A stretch of 64,000 bases of DNA from Rhodamnia argentea (Eukaryota; Streptophyta; Magnoliopsida; Myrtales; Myrtaceae). The notes beneath the pieces are model-generated. The model had not been told where the DNA came from. It worked only from the letters and a program-made list of their open reading frames with translations, and made no database searches. The translations under genes were made by a program, and so were the position numbers. Below are positions 19,577 to 29,705 of the stretch, one piece after another (positions within the stretch are counted from its first letter, which is position 1; every line of letters starts with the position of its first letter). The stretch is from NCBI RefSeq assembly GCF_020921035.1, contig NC_063150.1, positions 9,424,001 to 9,488,000 on the forward strand, written 5' to 3'.

Positions 19577-21445
19577 TCAACGAGCTTTGATCGGACTGAT
19601 GATCCGAACGACCTCTTCGTCTTCCAACCTAGGAGAAGCCCAAGACCCTACCAAGTTCTCGGCACACGAGTGAGTGAGCACAGAGAGGTTGAACACGATC
19701 TCGGCCATGCTCGGCCTCGAACACGGCCTCTCCACCGTACATGTCCTGGCCAGACAAGCCAAGCTCAGCGCACCCTCCATGGGGAAAGACCCCTCCATGT
19801 TCGGATCCATCCACTTCCTGAGCCTCTCCTCCCTCTTCGCTCTATCACCATCATCAACGTCCAAAACCTCCCTTATCTCTCTCCACAACATCCCGATCTC
19901 ACCGCTGTCCTTCATTCCCATCGCCTTCTTCCCCGAGAGCAGCTCAAGCAGCACGACCCCGAACGCGAAGGTGTCCGCCTTTAGCTCCGCCGAGCTCGTG
20001 GCCGGCTTTGCCATTGAGAAGTTGGATATTTTGGCCTTGAACGTCGAATCCAGGAGTACGTTGCTCGCCCTGATGTCCCCGTGGACGATGTTCGGCTGGG
20101 CGTGCTCGTGCAGGTATTGCAGGCCGTTTGCAACGTCCAGGGCAATACGGAGCCGCTGGATCCACATGAGGACTACTGACCCTGATGACGACGTGCATTT
20201 CTGGTGCAGCCACTTGCTGAGTGGCCCGTTGTGGACATACTCATACACCAAGAAGCAAGGACCATCAATGTCGGATGCAACACCCATTAGTTTAACCAGA
20301 TTGGCGTGATAAACCCTCTGCAGAATTTTCACTTCTTCTGAAGATTCGTCCTTGACTTTTTTAATTGCTAGAATTTCGCCATCGATGTTGGCCCGGAAGA
20401 CCGATTTCCCGATCTTCCAATGTTCGCTGAGGTCCGCTGTCGCCTCCATGATCGCTCTCACATCGTACATTATTGGCTTGCCCAAATAGCCCGAAACACC
20501 TGGGAGCAACTTATCCTGCGGGGCCTTTTGCTCGAAACTCTTGGACCTAGCGAACTCCTTCGCTTGAATCAGATCGGAGGTCTCTAGCCACGAGCCGTTT
20601 CGATCTAGGGCCTTCTCTTTCTTGGGCTTGCTATGCGTACAGACCAGAGAGATCCCCAAGAGGAAAACCAGAACAGTGCAGACCGAACTGGTCACGATCA
20701 CGAGAAGCCATCGATGGTTTGTGCGACGTTTGCTAGGGATGGAGCTGTAATTCTGTGAGAGAATCGGCAATTGTGAGACCGGGATCAAGACCGGATGGTC
20801 TATAACCGAGGTGAAATTGTTCTGGTTGTTCTCTGCTACGATACCACCTGGGGTTGCATTGAACTTACTAGCCACGGTTGAGACTTGGTCATCAGTCTGC
20901 CACACATAGGTGATGAACAAATTGAGTCCTGCCTCCGATTGCGCTTTCGAAGGGCACCTGCAAAACAAAGGGAACGCGACCCGCGTCCCGATGTTGAGCA
21001 GGCTGGGGTTCAGGGAAGGGTTCGCGTCCTCCACGGTCGGCCAATTGGTGAGATTCTCAAATGCGTGGATCGAAACCAAGTAGTAGCTGTCGCCTTTCTT
21101 GATTTCGTACGTGACGTTGGAGAAATAGCTAGTCCCGTTGCAGCCGCACTTGATCGGTACTAGCAAGAGCTGTCCTTCGACCAACACATCATCCTCCGAC
21201 GTGAGGTTACTCGCTTGGATGATCGATAGACGGCTCACGCCGAAAAGGTCCGAGATGTTCCCCACGTCCATGAAATCCGGCGGCTGGGCAAAGTATGCGA
21301 CGTATGTGTCGCACGATTGCATCGAGTCCGAGAAACAAGAGAAATTCGCCCCTTTACCGGGCGATTGAGCTAGGATTTGGGTACAAGAGAAGAAGAGGAA
21401 GAGAAGAAAAGGTAGAGCTTTGGACGAGAAAAGGAAGGATGCCAT
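19577..21445 (-). CDS. NFP: LysM receptor-like pseudokinase, NFP/NFR5 type
   Basis: An intronless 622-residue receptor. Signal peptide 1-26; Cys pairs CGC (100-102) and CRC (162-164); three LysM repeats (about 47-97, 113-160, 176-223); transmembrane helix about 247-269; kinase-like domain about 335-610. In legumes this family perceives lipo-chitooligosaccharide Nod factors with the active kinase LYK3/NFR1. Non-legume members are linked to rhizobial or mycorrhizal signals, and Arabidopsis lacks it. LLPGVSGYLGKP, LVKLMGV and RKWMDP are clade signatures. As in NFP, the activation segment is missing: NFS replaces DFG (475-477) and the chain passes straight to FAFGVVLLELLSGKKA. HRD reads HGD (455-457). 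It must therefore signal through a partner. The open frame extends upstream only through a TTG; the ATG at 21445 opens a clean signal peptide. Confidence 0.93.
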   Translation of the reverse strand: MASFLFSSKALPFLLFLFFSCTQILAQSPGKGANFSCFSDSMQSCDTYVAYFAQPPDFMDVGNISDLFGVSRLSIIQASNLTSEDDVLVEGQLLLVPIKCGCNGTSYFSNVTYEIKKGDSYYLVSIHAFENLTNWPTVEDANPSLNPSLLNIGTRVAFPLFCRCPSKAQSEAGLNLFITYVWQTDDQVSTVASKFNATPGGIVAENNQNNFTSVIDHPVLIPVSQLPILSQNYSSIPSKRRTNHRWLLVIVTSSVCTVLVFLLGISLVCTHSKPKKEKALDRNGSWLETSDLIQAKEFARSKSFEQKAPQDKLLPGVSGYLGKPIMYDVRAIMEATADLSEHWKIGKSVFRANIDGEILAIKKVKDESSEEVKILQRVYHANLVKLMGVASDIDGPCFLVYEYVHNGPLSKWLHQKCTSSSGSVVLMWIQRLRIALDVANGLQYLHEHAQPNIVHGDIRASNVLLDSTFKAKISNFSMAKPATSSAELKADTFAFGVVLLELLSGKKAMGMKDSGEIGMLWREIREVLDVDDGDRAKREERLRKWMDPNMEGSFPMEGALSLACLARTCTVERPCSRPSMAEIVFNLSVLTHSCAENLVGSWASPRLEDEEVVRIISPIKAR

Positions 21446-21489
21446 TGTTAGGAGCTCCCCCAAAGCACTACAATCTGCGCTGATCAAGA

Positions 21490-21510
21490 TTAAAGAAGCT
21501 CTGCTGACAT
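21490..21510 (-). promoter_or_regulatory. Possible short uORF in NFP-like leader
   Basis: On the minus strand an ATG at 21510 opens a 6-codon frame (MSAELL, stop), ending 44 bp before the receptor start codon. If transcribed it could damp translation. The transcript start is unknown, so this is only a candidate. Confidence 0.3.
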
Positions 21511-21787
21511 CAAGAGAGCAAAAAATGAATGAGAAAAGCTAGAGATTGTCGTTAATGTGGAGCTCTCAACTGAGAATACAATGTAGTCGGTATTGCAATA
21601 GAATCTAAATTGTCTTGTTCAATTTGTCTTTGGCTATTCGACCCCAAAAAAAAAAAAAAAAAATTGTCTTTGGCTCTGATTTGAGCTCCTGTTCCTAGTA
21701 GACTATGACTAGTTGTCCAAAATATTCATATAATCTAGTCCCAAAATGCCAAGTGTCTCTAAATTAAGGAAAAATAGAATACATAAA

Positions 21788-22404
21788 TAGGCCAAATTCT
21801 CAAAAAAATCCCAACTTTAGGTTCAATTCCAAATCTGCCTGAACTTTCCTTTGTCCAAAAAATAATCCCAAATTTTAATTCCAATCCCAAACCTACCCCG
21901 AACTTTTTTGTCCGAGAAAAAATCACCAGTTTTTACTCTAATCTCAATCTGCTGCACTAGCCCTCTGTCAAAAAATCGCCGTTAATCGTCCCTAATTATC
22001 ATATCCGAGAACAGTTTCATTTTGAAGAATTTCTTTATTGGGCTGGATTTAATATCCATGTGGAAATGCCACGTCGATCCGTACCTATCGCCCGACTACT
22101 TTGCTAATGTGGATTTTTTATCAACGTGAAAATGCTACGTCAAGTTGGAACTAGACCACAAGGTAGATTTGAAAATACATTGAAAATTTATGGTCTTTTT
22201 TTTAAGACAAGACAAAATTCGGGACAGATTTGGGACTGCACCTAAAGTTTGGGGCTTTCTCGGAAACAAAAAAAAAGGTCGGTGCAGATTTGCGACTGAA
22301 TCTAAAGTTATGGATTTTTTCTGAAATAAGGGGAAAAAAAAAAAAGAGGTCGGAATAGATTTGGGATTGGACCTGAAGTTGAGGATTTTTTAGGGAATTA
22401 GGTC
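21788..22404. mobile_element. Family B MITE with 8-bp target duplication
   Basis: The left end (TAGGCCAAATTCTC, then AAAAAAATCCCAACTTTAGG) pairs with the reverse complement of the right end (GACCTAATTCCCTAAAAAATCC). The inverted repeat runs about 50 bp and includes 'caattccaaatctg' against 'cagatttgggattgg'. The subterminal phrase recurs several times inward on each side ('agatttgggactgcacctaaagttt', 'agatttgcgactgaatctaaag'). TACATAAA flanks both ends exactly (21780-21787 and 22405-22412). The 617-bp body has no coding capacity. The 8-bp duplication suits a hAT-like mobiliser, though a 9-bp Mutator duplication with one decayed base cannot be excluded. Confidence 0.85.
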
Positions 22405-22412
22405 TACATAAA

Positions 22413-23782
22413 CCCGGGAGGCAGGAAAAATTTTGTTTCCTGGTTGGTCTCTTTCTGAAAGTATCTTTGATGGGGAATCAAAAGTAGTATAATGCAGGAT
22501 ACCAAGTTGATACGGCAAGGAGCCAGAGATAAAATAGAAAATTTTAGGAGTAAAAGTCAGCGATCCAATGATCTAATTTTTTTTTTTTTTTTGGTTATTA
22601 TTGGAAACCACATAATGGAAACAAAGATTAAAAAAAAAATGTTTGAGTTTGAATTTAGAAAAAGGAGGAGCCGTTCGAAGTGGCTGAGAAATGGACTCAT
22701 TCAATGTCTGTTCTCTCGTTGTGTCTGCGGTGGATGAGAAGGTTCCTTTCAGTGGCAACATCTACTTGTATTTTCATAAACACATCGTTACATTTATTTA
22801 CATTTTTAATTGTTGATGTAGATGTTCATCTATTTGTTTATGTTATTGGCTTGTAGCAATGGCCCAATCGGCCTAATTTGGTTCTTTTCTGCTCTGGACA
22901 AACTTGAAGGATGACAATGGGAGACAATCTTATACAATTTGAATGAAAGGCCTCTAAGACTTGGACTATTTGGAAGCGCATTCAGATGACAATACCCGTC
23001 TAAGCACCACGTCGTGAATCATGAGAAATATCAAGGAAGACATAAAAAAGAAAAAAAGGAAAATGGGAAAAGATCCCATACTAGTTGTCCTCAATGATTG
23101 ACATTAACTTGTCACGAGTGTATCAAACCCGGTACGGAATTGAACCCATCGACGGGTCACGTGATATTCCTATCGCATCGTTTGTCCCATTACGAATAAT
23201 ATCAAAAGTGAAACCGCAGGACGTTGGCATCCAGAAGATTTTGCAGGATCGACTTATTGTGAGATGCCTATGTTATTAATTGATAAAATGAAATCATTGA
23301 AGAAGTTGTACATTTTTACGTGTGTGTGAAAAGAGAAAAATATTTCAAGGTTTGATTTTTTTTTTACGGCTGTTCAAAAGATAGAAAATACATAAAATCT
23401 AAAACTTAAATATGTGAATTTACAATATGATTATTAATCTACACATTTATTCATTGATATAATATTTATAAAATCTCTATATGTACAAGTACTTTTACTT
23501 TATAAGGGATGATTACACAAATTATCCCTTAACTTTGATCACATGTGCAATGCGGTCCCTGAACCTTAGCCACATGCGTATGTGATCTCTGCACTTTTAA
23601 TTTGTTGAATGTGGTTCCTAAATTTCATTTCAACGTGTAATGTGATTCCTAAACTAAATATCCAGTCTTATCCTTGCATTAATTCAAGCTCAGGGATATA
23701 ATGAAAAATTTTCATATAATTGAGGAACTAAATTAAATGTCTATCAAAAGTTATCAAAAGTTCATGGATCATATTGAACAAT
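22413..23782. other. Intergenic, repeat-like, no gene
   Basis: From about 23500 there are 'ggtccctgaacctt', 'gtggttcctaaatttc' and 'gtgattcctaaac' phrases, the left side of another inverted-repeat-like sequence whose partners ('aaagttcagggacc') lie in the tandem duplication that follows. No domain-bearing frame is seen. Confidence 0.4.
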
Positions 23783-24119
23783 TTAAAAGTTCGTGGATCA
23801 CATTGCACATTAAGCCAAAGTTCAGGGACCATAATGAACAAATTAAAAGTACAGAAAACACATCATATTTTTCACTAAAGTTTACAGACTATTTATGTCA
23901 TTTTTTTTTTTTGAATCTATAGATGTTTAGTCGACATAGAGTATGTTGTTGTACTTAAAAGTTCATGGACCACATTGTACATTAGGCCAAAGTTCATGGA
24001 TCATAATGAACAAATTAAAAGTACAGAAAACACATCATATTTTTCACTAAAGTTTACAGACTATTTATGTCATTTTTTCAATCTATGGATGTTTAGTCAA
24101 CATAGAGTATGTTGTTGTA
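23783..24119. repeat. Tandem duplication, two units of about 168 bp
   Basis: Units at 23783-23953 and 23955-24119 run from 'ttaaaagttc-tggaccacat' through 'aaagtacagaaaacacatca' to 'catagagtatgttgttgta'. They differ mainly in the length of an internal T run and a few substitutions, so the duplication is recent. Confidence 0.9.
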
Positions 24120-24438
24120 TTTCTATTCCAAGAACTTGGACAGAGAGGCCATTTGAAAAGCTTGGCCCAGACCACTTATTGTTGATTAGCCCAAACTGGC
24201 CCACGGTCACCCTGCCCCTACAATTTATTCAAGTTATTACACGATGGACATTGTGATTCAACTTTCTATTTGTCAAGCAAAACAAGCTCTCGGAGCTTAG
24301 ATTTTCTTTACACTCTGTTTTTTTTTTTTGGCTTAGAGGCGACTGTTAGGTGATATTCGGAGTCAGTTTTTGAGTATCTCGACCAGCCACTTCCCAAGGC
24401 AATCTTCAGGGCTCACCAACATGTCGGTATGGTGTGTT

Positions 24439-24635
24439 AGAATTTTACTCATGTAGTACTGCAGTACTGTCAATGAGGCTTAAGTGCAAGAATAACAAAA
24501 AAAAAAAAAAAAAGTGTCAACTCTTTTACCATTGTATTCAGAATTTTACTAATGTAGTACTGCAGTACTATCAATGAGACTTAAGCACAAGAATCACAGC
24601 AAAAAAGAAAAAAAATGTGTCGACTCTTTTACCAT
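24439..24635. repeat. Tandem duplication, two units of about 95 bp
   Basis: 'agaattttact-atgtagtactgcagtact' to 'tcaactcttttaccat' occurs at 24439-24532 and 24540-24635. The units differ mostly in an internal A-rich run. Confidence 0.88.
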
Positions 24636-26219
24636 CGGAGAATCTTGTTGGTTTGTAGAGCTTAAACATTCAAAGCCACCTTGGACCTTGATTTTGATAA
24701 TAGTCGTGATAATGAGGTTCGGTGCGATTCACATGCATCAATATGTTTCCTATCTCCAATTCATCGGGATTTTTGTCTACTTGATTCGGTTTGGTCCCAT
24801 TTTATGAAAGAAGCTGACACATGCTACTGTAAGTAACTTTAGAAGCGATGTGTAATTCGAAAAGCATATAACTTCTATTTTACATCATAACCTACGTAAA
24901 AAAAAAAGAAGAAGACAATTTATTTGGATGGTTTTTCAGTCACCATTTCGTGATGTGTCGTAATTTAGCCTTCCCTCAATAATTTTGACTAGTGATTTTT
25001 CAAGTTTCAGGATTAGGGTTTCATAGGTCTCCCCCTACCCTGGAACATTAGTTGGTGGGAACGAATGCTAAAAGACAAAGCGTGGATGCTTGCTTGCAAC
25101 TTAACCAAACCCCATCGGTTAAAGATTTTCTAATCGGAGCTTAAATCCAAGTCCAATGAAGAAATCAGATTGGTCTTTAGCGAACTTTTGTCGTGCTGCC
25201 GCTTGCATTGAGAACCGAAAGTCGTGCATGGTTTGTTGCGTGCCTTGTAAATTAAGAATGATAATAATAACTATGGTGTGAAGACAAAAGTCGAGACATT
25301 ATAATATATATGCACTCCACAGTGACCCCGAGGACCAGGACAAGAGAAGAGGCGCAAGGGCCAAGGATTCTTTGGGACAGAACAGAAAAGAGACTTTGGA
25401 TTCATGGGCACTTTATGCCAGAATGTCTGTCAGACCGTCAACTTTCAGAGATATCTTATCTTTTCAGGTCCTGTCCGGTTGCTTTCTTGAGGGTTCTTTT
25501 CCTTTCTGTTCAAATTTCAAAGAGAAGCAAAAGTATTACCACGAGATTTTCTCCATCAACAAGATTATTACTATGGTTGGGCAACAATTCTTGATGCTAG
25601 CCAGGAAAAATTAGGTCAAGAGTTAGTACATATAGGGCTCATGTCACTAAAAATCTTGGATTAGTACATCCGTGTTATATTTAACTAACATCATTTTTTA
25701 TGATGTAAAAACCTTGAAATCACATGCCCGCATTATATTTACTCTTAACTAATTTTAGCACAACAAAAAACTCAAAATTAGTATGCACGTGACGTATCTT
25801 GCCCTTCACTAGCTTCCGTCCGCTATCCCCATTAAATTTGTCGGCATATAAAAACACGTGGCAAACAGCACAAATGATCGGCATGCAAAGTGGATTCAAC
25901 ATGAAAATACAGTATAAATTGGTTTCCTAAATGACGTGGAGGAGCCAGATTTGAAGAAACGGAGTGAGATTGGGAAACACGCTAATTTAGCCCCAAGAGC
26001 TCCCTCATGTTTTGATAATTTGGTAAAATCCTTAATTTTGCACAAATTTTTCCTAAAGATTTTGATATATTTGTAACGAGAGTACCAGTTTGAGAGTTTT
26101 ATGATGCGAAAATTAGTTTGTGATAGATATAACACGTACCAGTTTGGGACTTTTGGAAATATCAACCCTTATATGTATAAAAATCTTTTTATTTTTCGGC
26201 CGGATGCATCGATGTTATT
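24636..26219. other. Intergenic, no gene recognised
   Basis: Frames around 25310-25614 overlap in two phases and show no domain. Nothing else is supported. Confidence 0.4.
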
Positions 26220-26460
26220 TCCTAATATTGATACTGTTGATTACATGATAAAAAAATAAGGGTCAAAAGTAAACTTACCCCGATTGAGCTATTGACTCAA
26301 TTTTCTTTGTAACGAACACTAAACAAGTACTAATTTACTTGTTCTTTTCTCAATAGTAGTGACTCCATAACTTCTCACATTGGTAACTAAACAGCCCATA
26401 GGTAAACAAGACTCGTGTTAAAAACCTGACAGATAAATCTTATCGCTTTTTTTAACGTAC
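26220..26460. repeat. Dispersed repeat, copy 1 (copy 2 at 31.64-31.90 kb)
   Basis: The ordered phrases 'cgtgata/catgataa', 'gtcaaaagtaaa', 'attgactc', 'cttgttcttttct', 'taacttctc', 'acaagactcg-gtta' and 'aaatc-tatcgc' are shared with 31640-31900 in the same order and orientation. Both are diverged copies of one unclassified element. Confidence 0.5.
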
Positions 26461-26936
26461 TAAATATATCTTTGTCGATTAAATGGCAAGAGGTTGAGAA
26501 TCCAAACCTTGAAACCAACACGAGGTTTAAGAAAAACAATTAATTAACATTCTCTAATCTTCCTCAGTACATATTGCTCTTCTAAATATAAAATGTGGAT
26601 TATTTTCACCCAAAACAGCTGGTGGAGGGAAAATTCAAACACAAGCAACTTTAAGCATGGCACGAGTGTCTTTATACGTAGTTATTAAGGATCAAGACTA
26701 TTCATGGAAAGTATTTAATATTAAAAAAAAATAAAGAAGCACAAATTAATTATCAAACAATGTGTTAATTTTTATTTTTATTTTTGGTCTAAGCAATGTG
26801 TCAAAATTTAGTCAAGTGGAAAACTGCTGATACAATACAAAAGAGGAAATAAAAGGAAATCTTCCGGACAAGACATCCTCGTTATGAAAGGAAGGAAATC
26901 TCCTTTAACGACGAGCTCCTGGAGGCTGGAGCGCCC

Positions 26937-26944
26937 TATATATT
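26937..26944 (+). promoter_or_regulatory. TATA box of the small lysine-rich gene
   Basis: TATATATT stands 130 bp before the start codon at 27074, followed by a CT/CA-rich leader. Confidence 0.5.
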
Positions 26945-27073
26945 CGGACACTGCTCCACGCACAGCTCCCAACAAAATCAAATATCGAGAATCACTCTCT
27001 CTCTTCCGTTCATCAAGAGCAGAAGATCGATCGACGAACGGAGGGAAACTAAAGTCGCCGGTGTTGGGAGAGG

Positions 27074-27544
27074 ATGATGATGAACACGAACTGCATCGAC
27101 TGCATAGACGTGCAGAACCCGCTGAAGATAAGCAAGGCCCTGGTCAAGCACCGCCAGTGGGCCGAGTCCGACGCCAGGTTCTTGAGGATGATCAGCGCGA
27201 GCGCGAGGGACGGTGCCGTCGGCGGCGGCCGCGACCCCTTCGTCGACGGGTACGTGTGCCGGCAGAGGTTTCTGAGGAGCTACAAGTTTAGCCAGAAGGA
27301 GGAGACGGTGGCTCAGAGAACCAAGAAGTGGTTGAGGGGGGCGAAGCAGAGCGCTGCCGCGCAGTCCACGTCGAAGGAGGAGGGCAAGAACGAGAACAAG
27401 GGCAAGAAGAAGAATAAGAAGAAGAAGAGCATTGGCGACGGTTCTTGCTCGTTTCTTGAGGCTGTCTTCAACTTTCTGTTCCTGTGCGTCGCCAAAGTGG
27501 ACGTCGACGATGTGGTTCTTCGGACTCGGCCGGCCAAGGCTTGA
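27074..27544 (+). CDS. Small lysine-rich plant protein, function unknown
   Basis: A single-exon frame of 156 residues opens at the first of three adjacent ATGs (MMMNTN). The N-terminal half is the most protein-like: an amphipathic stretch (PLKISKALVKHRQWAESDAR), then YVCRQRFLRSYKFSQKEE and TKKWLRG. This recalls small plant proteins with an FLRSY-F motif that I cannot assign to a named family. Residues 90-120 are a Lys/Asn/Glu-rich basic stretch (KGKKKNKKKK) that could serve as a nuclear signal. A hydrophobic, Cys-containing segment (CSFLEAVFNFLFLCVAKVDV) follows. It is GC-rich relative to its surroundings, has a TATA box and leader in place and sits alone between repeats. Probably a genuine gene; no function is claimed. 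Confidence 0.75.
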   Translation: MMMNTNCIDCIDVQNPLKISKALVKHRQWAESDARFLRMISASARDGAVGGGRDPFVDGYVCRQRFLRSYKFSQKEETVAQRTKKWLRGAKQSAAAQSTSKEEGKNENKGKKKNKKKKSIGDGSCSFLEAVFNFLFLCVAKVDVDDVVLRTRPAKA

Positions 27545-29249
27545 GAAGGATCTCTCCTTTCTCAGTTGGAGATTGAAGCGTTTTCGTTCTTTTTCCTTTT
27601 TCTGATCAGATTGCGGAGTATTAAGATCAATGTATTTGAAATAATTCTACTGCTTCTGTGAACGCTACGACAAACCAAAGCGCTCTTGCTAATTGGATCT
27701 TCTTGTTTCCCTTTCCTAATAATTTGCGACGGAAAATAATGTCGGTCCCTGCAATGCATGTGCTAAATCTCTGATTTTCTTTTGCGGTTGAATTCAATTT
27801 GGTGGCCTTAAGTCTCCGGTATGATACCTGTTAGGAATATATTGAAGATGTGAAGTCCAGATTTAGTTCTTGATCAACTTATTACCCTTTATGTTCATGA
27901 AACCAACAACATTGGAGGATTTGATTACGTGACAGTTACATTCAAAAGGACTAAGAACGTATCTAAATTTTGCTTTGCGACTATTATTAGATCCTCTAAT
28001 ATAGTATTAAGAAAATTGTATGGCAATTACACTCTGAACGAATTATAGATAGACCTAAATTCACGAATTGCTTATTCAATGGTGATTGTGGATTTTCTTT
28101 TGCGATACTCGAAGTCGTCTTGATGAAAGTCCTATCCTCAGTAGGAATGCCAAAATTGCACAAAAGGGAGAGGACATCATAGGAAGAGGAGAGGTCGGTT
28201 CTTATGATTACCCCACATACGATAAACCGTTTGCCGGTCAGATTGGTGCTATACTCCTGTTCTAAGCCAAAACAGAGTTTCCTCTGTATCTACAACTAAC
28301 TGCAGCATGAAAACCAAGGACAGCTTTCTAGTACGGAGTTGTCGCAGTTTTAGTCCCTAATTATAGGAGAAGAGGATGTGTAGCCAAAGCAAAACTTCCT
28401 CCATAGTTATTTCAGTAGTCAGAATTAACCTTGTCATTCAAATGCACATGTGAGTTATACATTCCTGCCAGTCTACTAAAATGAAACCTTTTCCCCTTAC
28501 GGCTACAGCCTACATCAAGAGAGTTTTTCCTAAAATCCGGCATTACATAATACATTGCAAACATTCACAAAGGTTCTCTTTTTCTTTTGTTGAAGAAAGA
28601 ATACCAACTGAGCTATCAAGCGAAATGTATATGAGTTAGATACAATTCTTCCTTCCAGGATGTGATCTCCCCATTGGATATTCATGTGGAGCCTGAAGGA
28701 GGTGGAGAGAACCGACTTTCTCTGCTAGTATTTTTGGGAACTACCGCGTGCATTATCTCCTTCTGTTGCATTCTCCAGTCTCTGCTCGTTTGGCTCAATG
28801 CTCGAGATACAGCTACGATCTGTGAAAGTTGACAGCATCCTTAGAGGGAAGTTTTGATGACGTTCATGCTTTGGTTCTGTGACTCCTTTTGCAACATTTA
28901 GAATCTGAAGTAGTTCCTACGTGCGTCTGATTCTAACTCAGTAGGTAGGAGGTAAGTCAAATCCTAATATCAAAAAATTTGGAAGAAAACCATTATTTTG
29001 CTTATATGGAAGGGGATGTACACTCAATTTCTGATTTTGGTTTTTGCTTCAACTTTGCTTTTCATCTAACAGCAACTTTATTCATTCCTCCTGTCTCTCC
29101 AAATGCAAACGGCCGAAGTAGTTTCTATGTTTGGCAAGAAAACTTGCATTCTTTGTCTTTAAGGCATTGGTCTTTCATTAATTTGCAAGCTTGTAGTTGT
29201 TACCATCTAAACAATGGACCTTTTTCGACCATAAAAACAAAAACAATGG
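27545..29249. other. 3' flank and intergenic, no gene recognised
   Basis: After the stop comes AT-rich flank, then unique-looking spacer. The frame at 28979-29338 is low complexity at its start and runs into the NLR relic below at its end. Confidence 0.4.
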
Positions 29250-29705
29250 ACCTCTCAATGGTGGTCGGGGTTGCTCAAGTCATCATAAACAACAACATTG
29301 ATATTGAAAATAGGTCGCTAGATCTGTTGCAAAACTAGTGCGCCGGTTCGCCTCTTAGGACCGTTGTGCTTTCCGAAAGCAGGAGAGGAACAGATGACAT
29401 TGAAGAGTGGAGAAATGCACTGGATGAATTACAAGAAGCAAGGTTTAGTGCAGATCACGTTGGAAGAGGAGGTATTCGGAGTTTTGGAATTCGGTTACGC
29501 CCAATTGAAAGAGTCAGACTTGCAACGGTGTTTCCAACATTGCGCGCTGTATCCAGAGGATTACGAGATTTCAACAGGGCACCTGATTGGTGACTTCCTT
29601 CATCTGAATCGTCGTAGCAACTAGCAAGAAAAGTCCGCAAGCAGAGTACCACAAGAGTCAGAGTACTCTAAAACTCCATGGTCAAGACAAGAATTTGATG
29701 ATTTC
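29250..29705 (+). pseudogene. NLR (CC-NB-ARC type) resistance gene fragment, frameshifted
   Basis: Three frames must be stitched mentally to follow it, so it is broken. First comes VARSVAKL just before a degenerate GLPL motif (CAGSPLRTVV), then GTDDIEEWRNALDELQEA, the usual sequence after GLPL in RPS2/At4g27190-like proteins. A frameshift leads to EEVFGVLEFGYAQLKESD and LQRCFQHCALYPEDYEI, the ARC2 region ('CALYPED' is diagnostic), then STGHLIGDF. A last piece, QAEYHKSQSTLKLHGQDKN, matches the segment before the leucine-rich repeats. The P-loop, RNBS-A to -C, the coiled coil and the LRRs are absent. It is a relic of an intracellular immune receptor with no expected function. Confidence 0.82.

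Noticed and set aside
19674..20309. 211-codon plus-strand frame opposite the NFP-type gene
   Set aside because: It is the antisense of the conserved kinase-like region; codon bias of the real gene keeps it open.
21446..21487. N-terminal extension of the NFP-type protein to 21487
   Set aside because: The extension starts at TTG, not ATG, and would bury the signal peptide. The ATG at 21445 is clearly better.
23783..24635. CRISPR-like array from spaced repeats
   Set aside because: The repeats are two-unit tandem duplications of plant spacer, with no short repeat-spacer pattern, in a eukaryotic genome.
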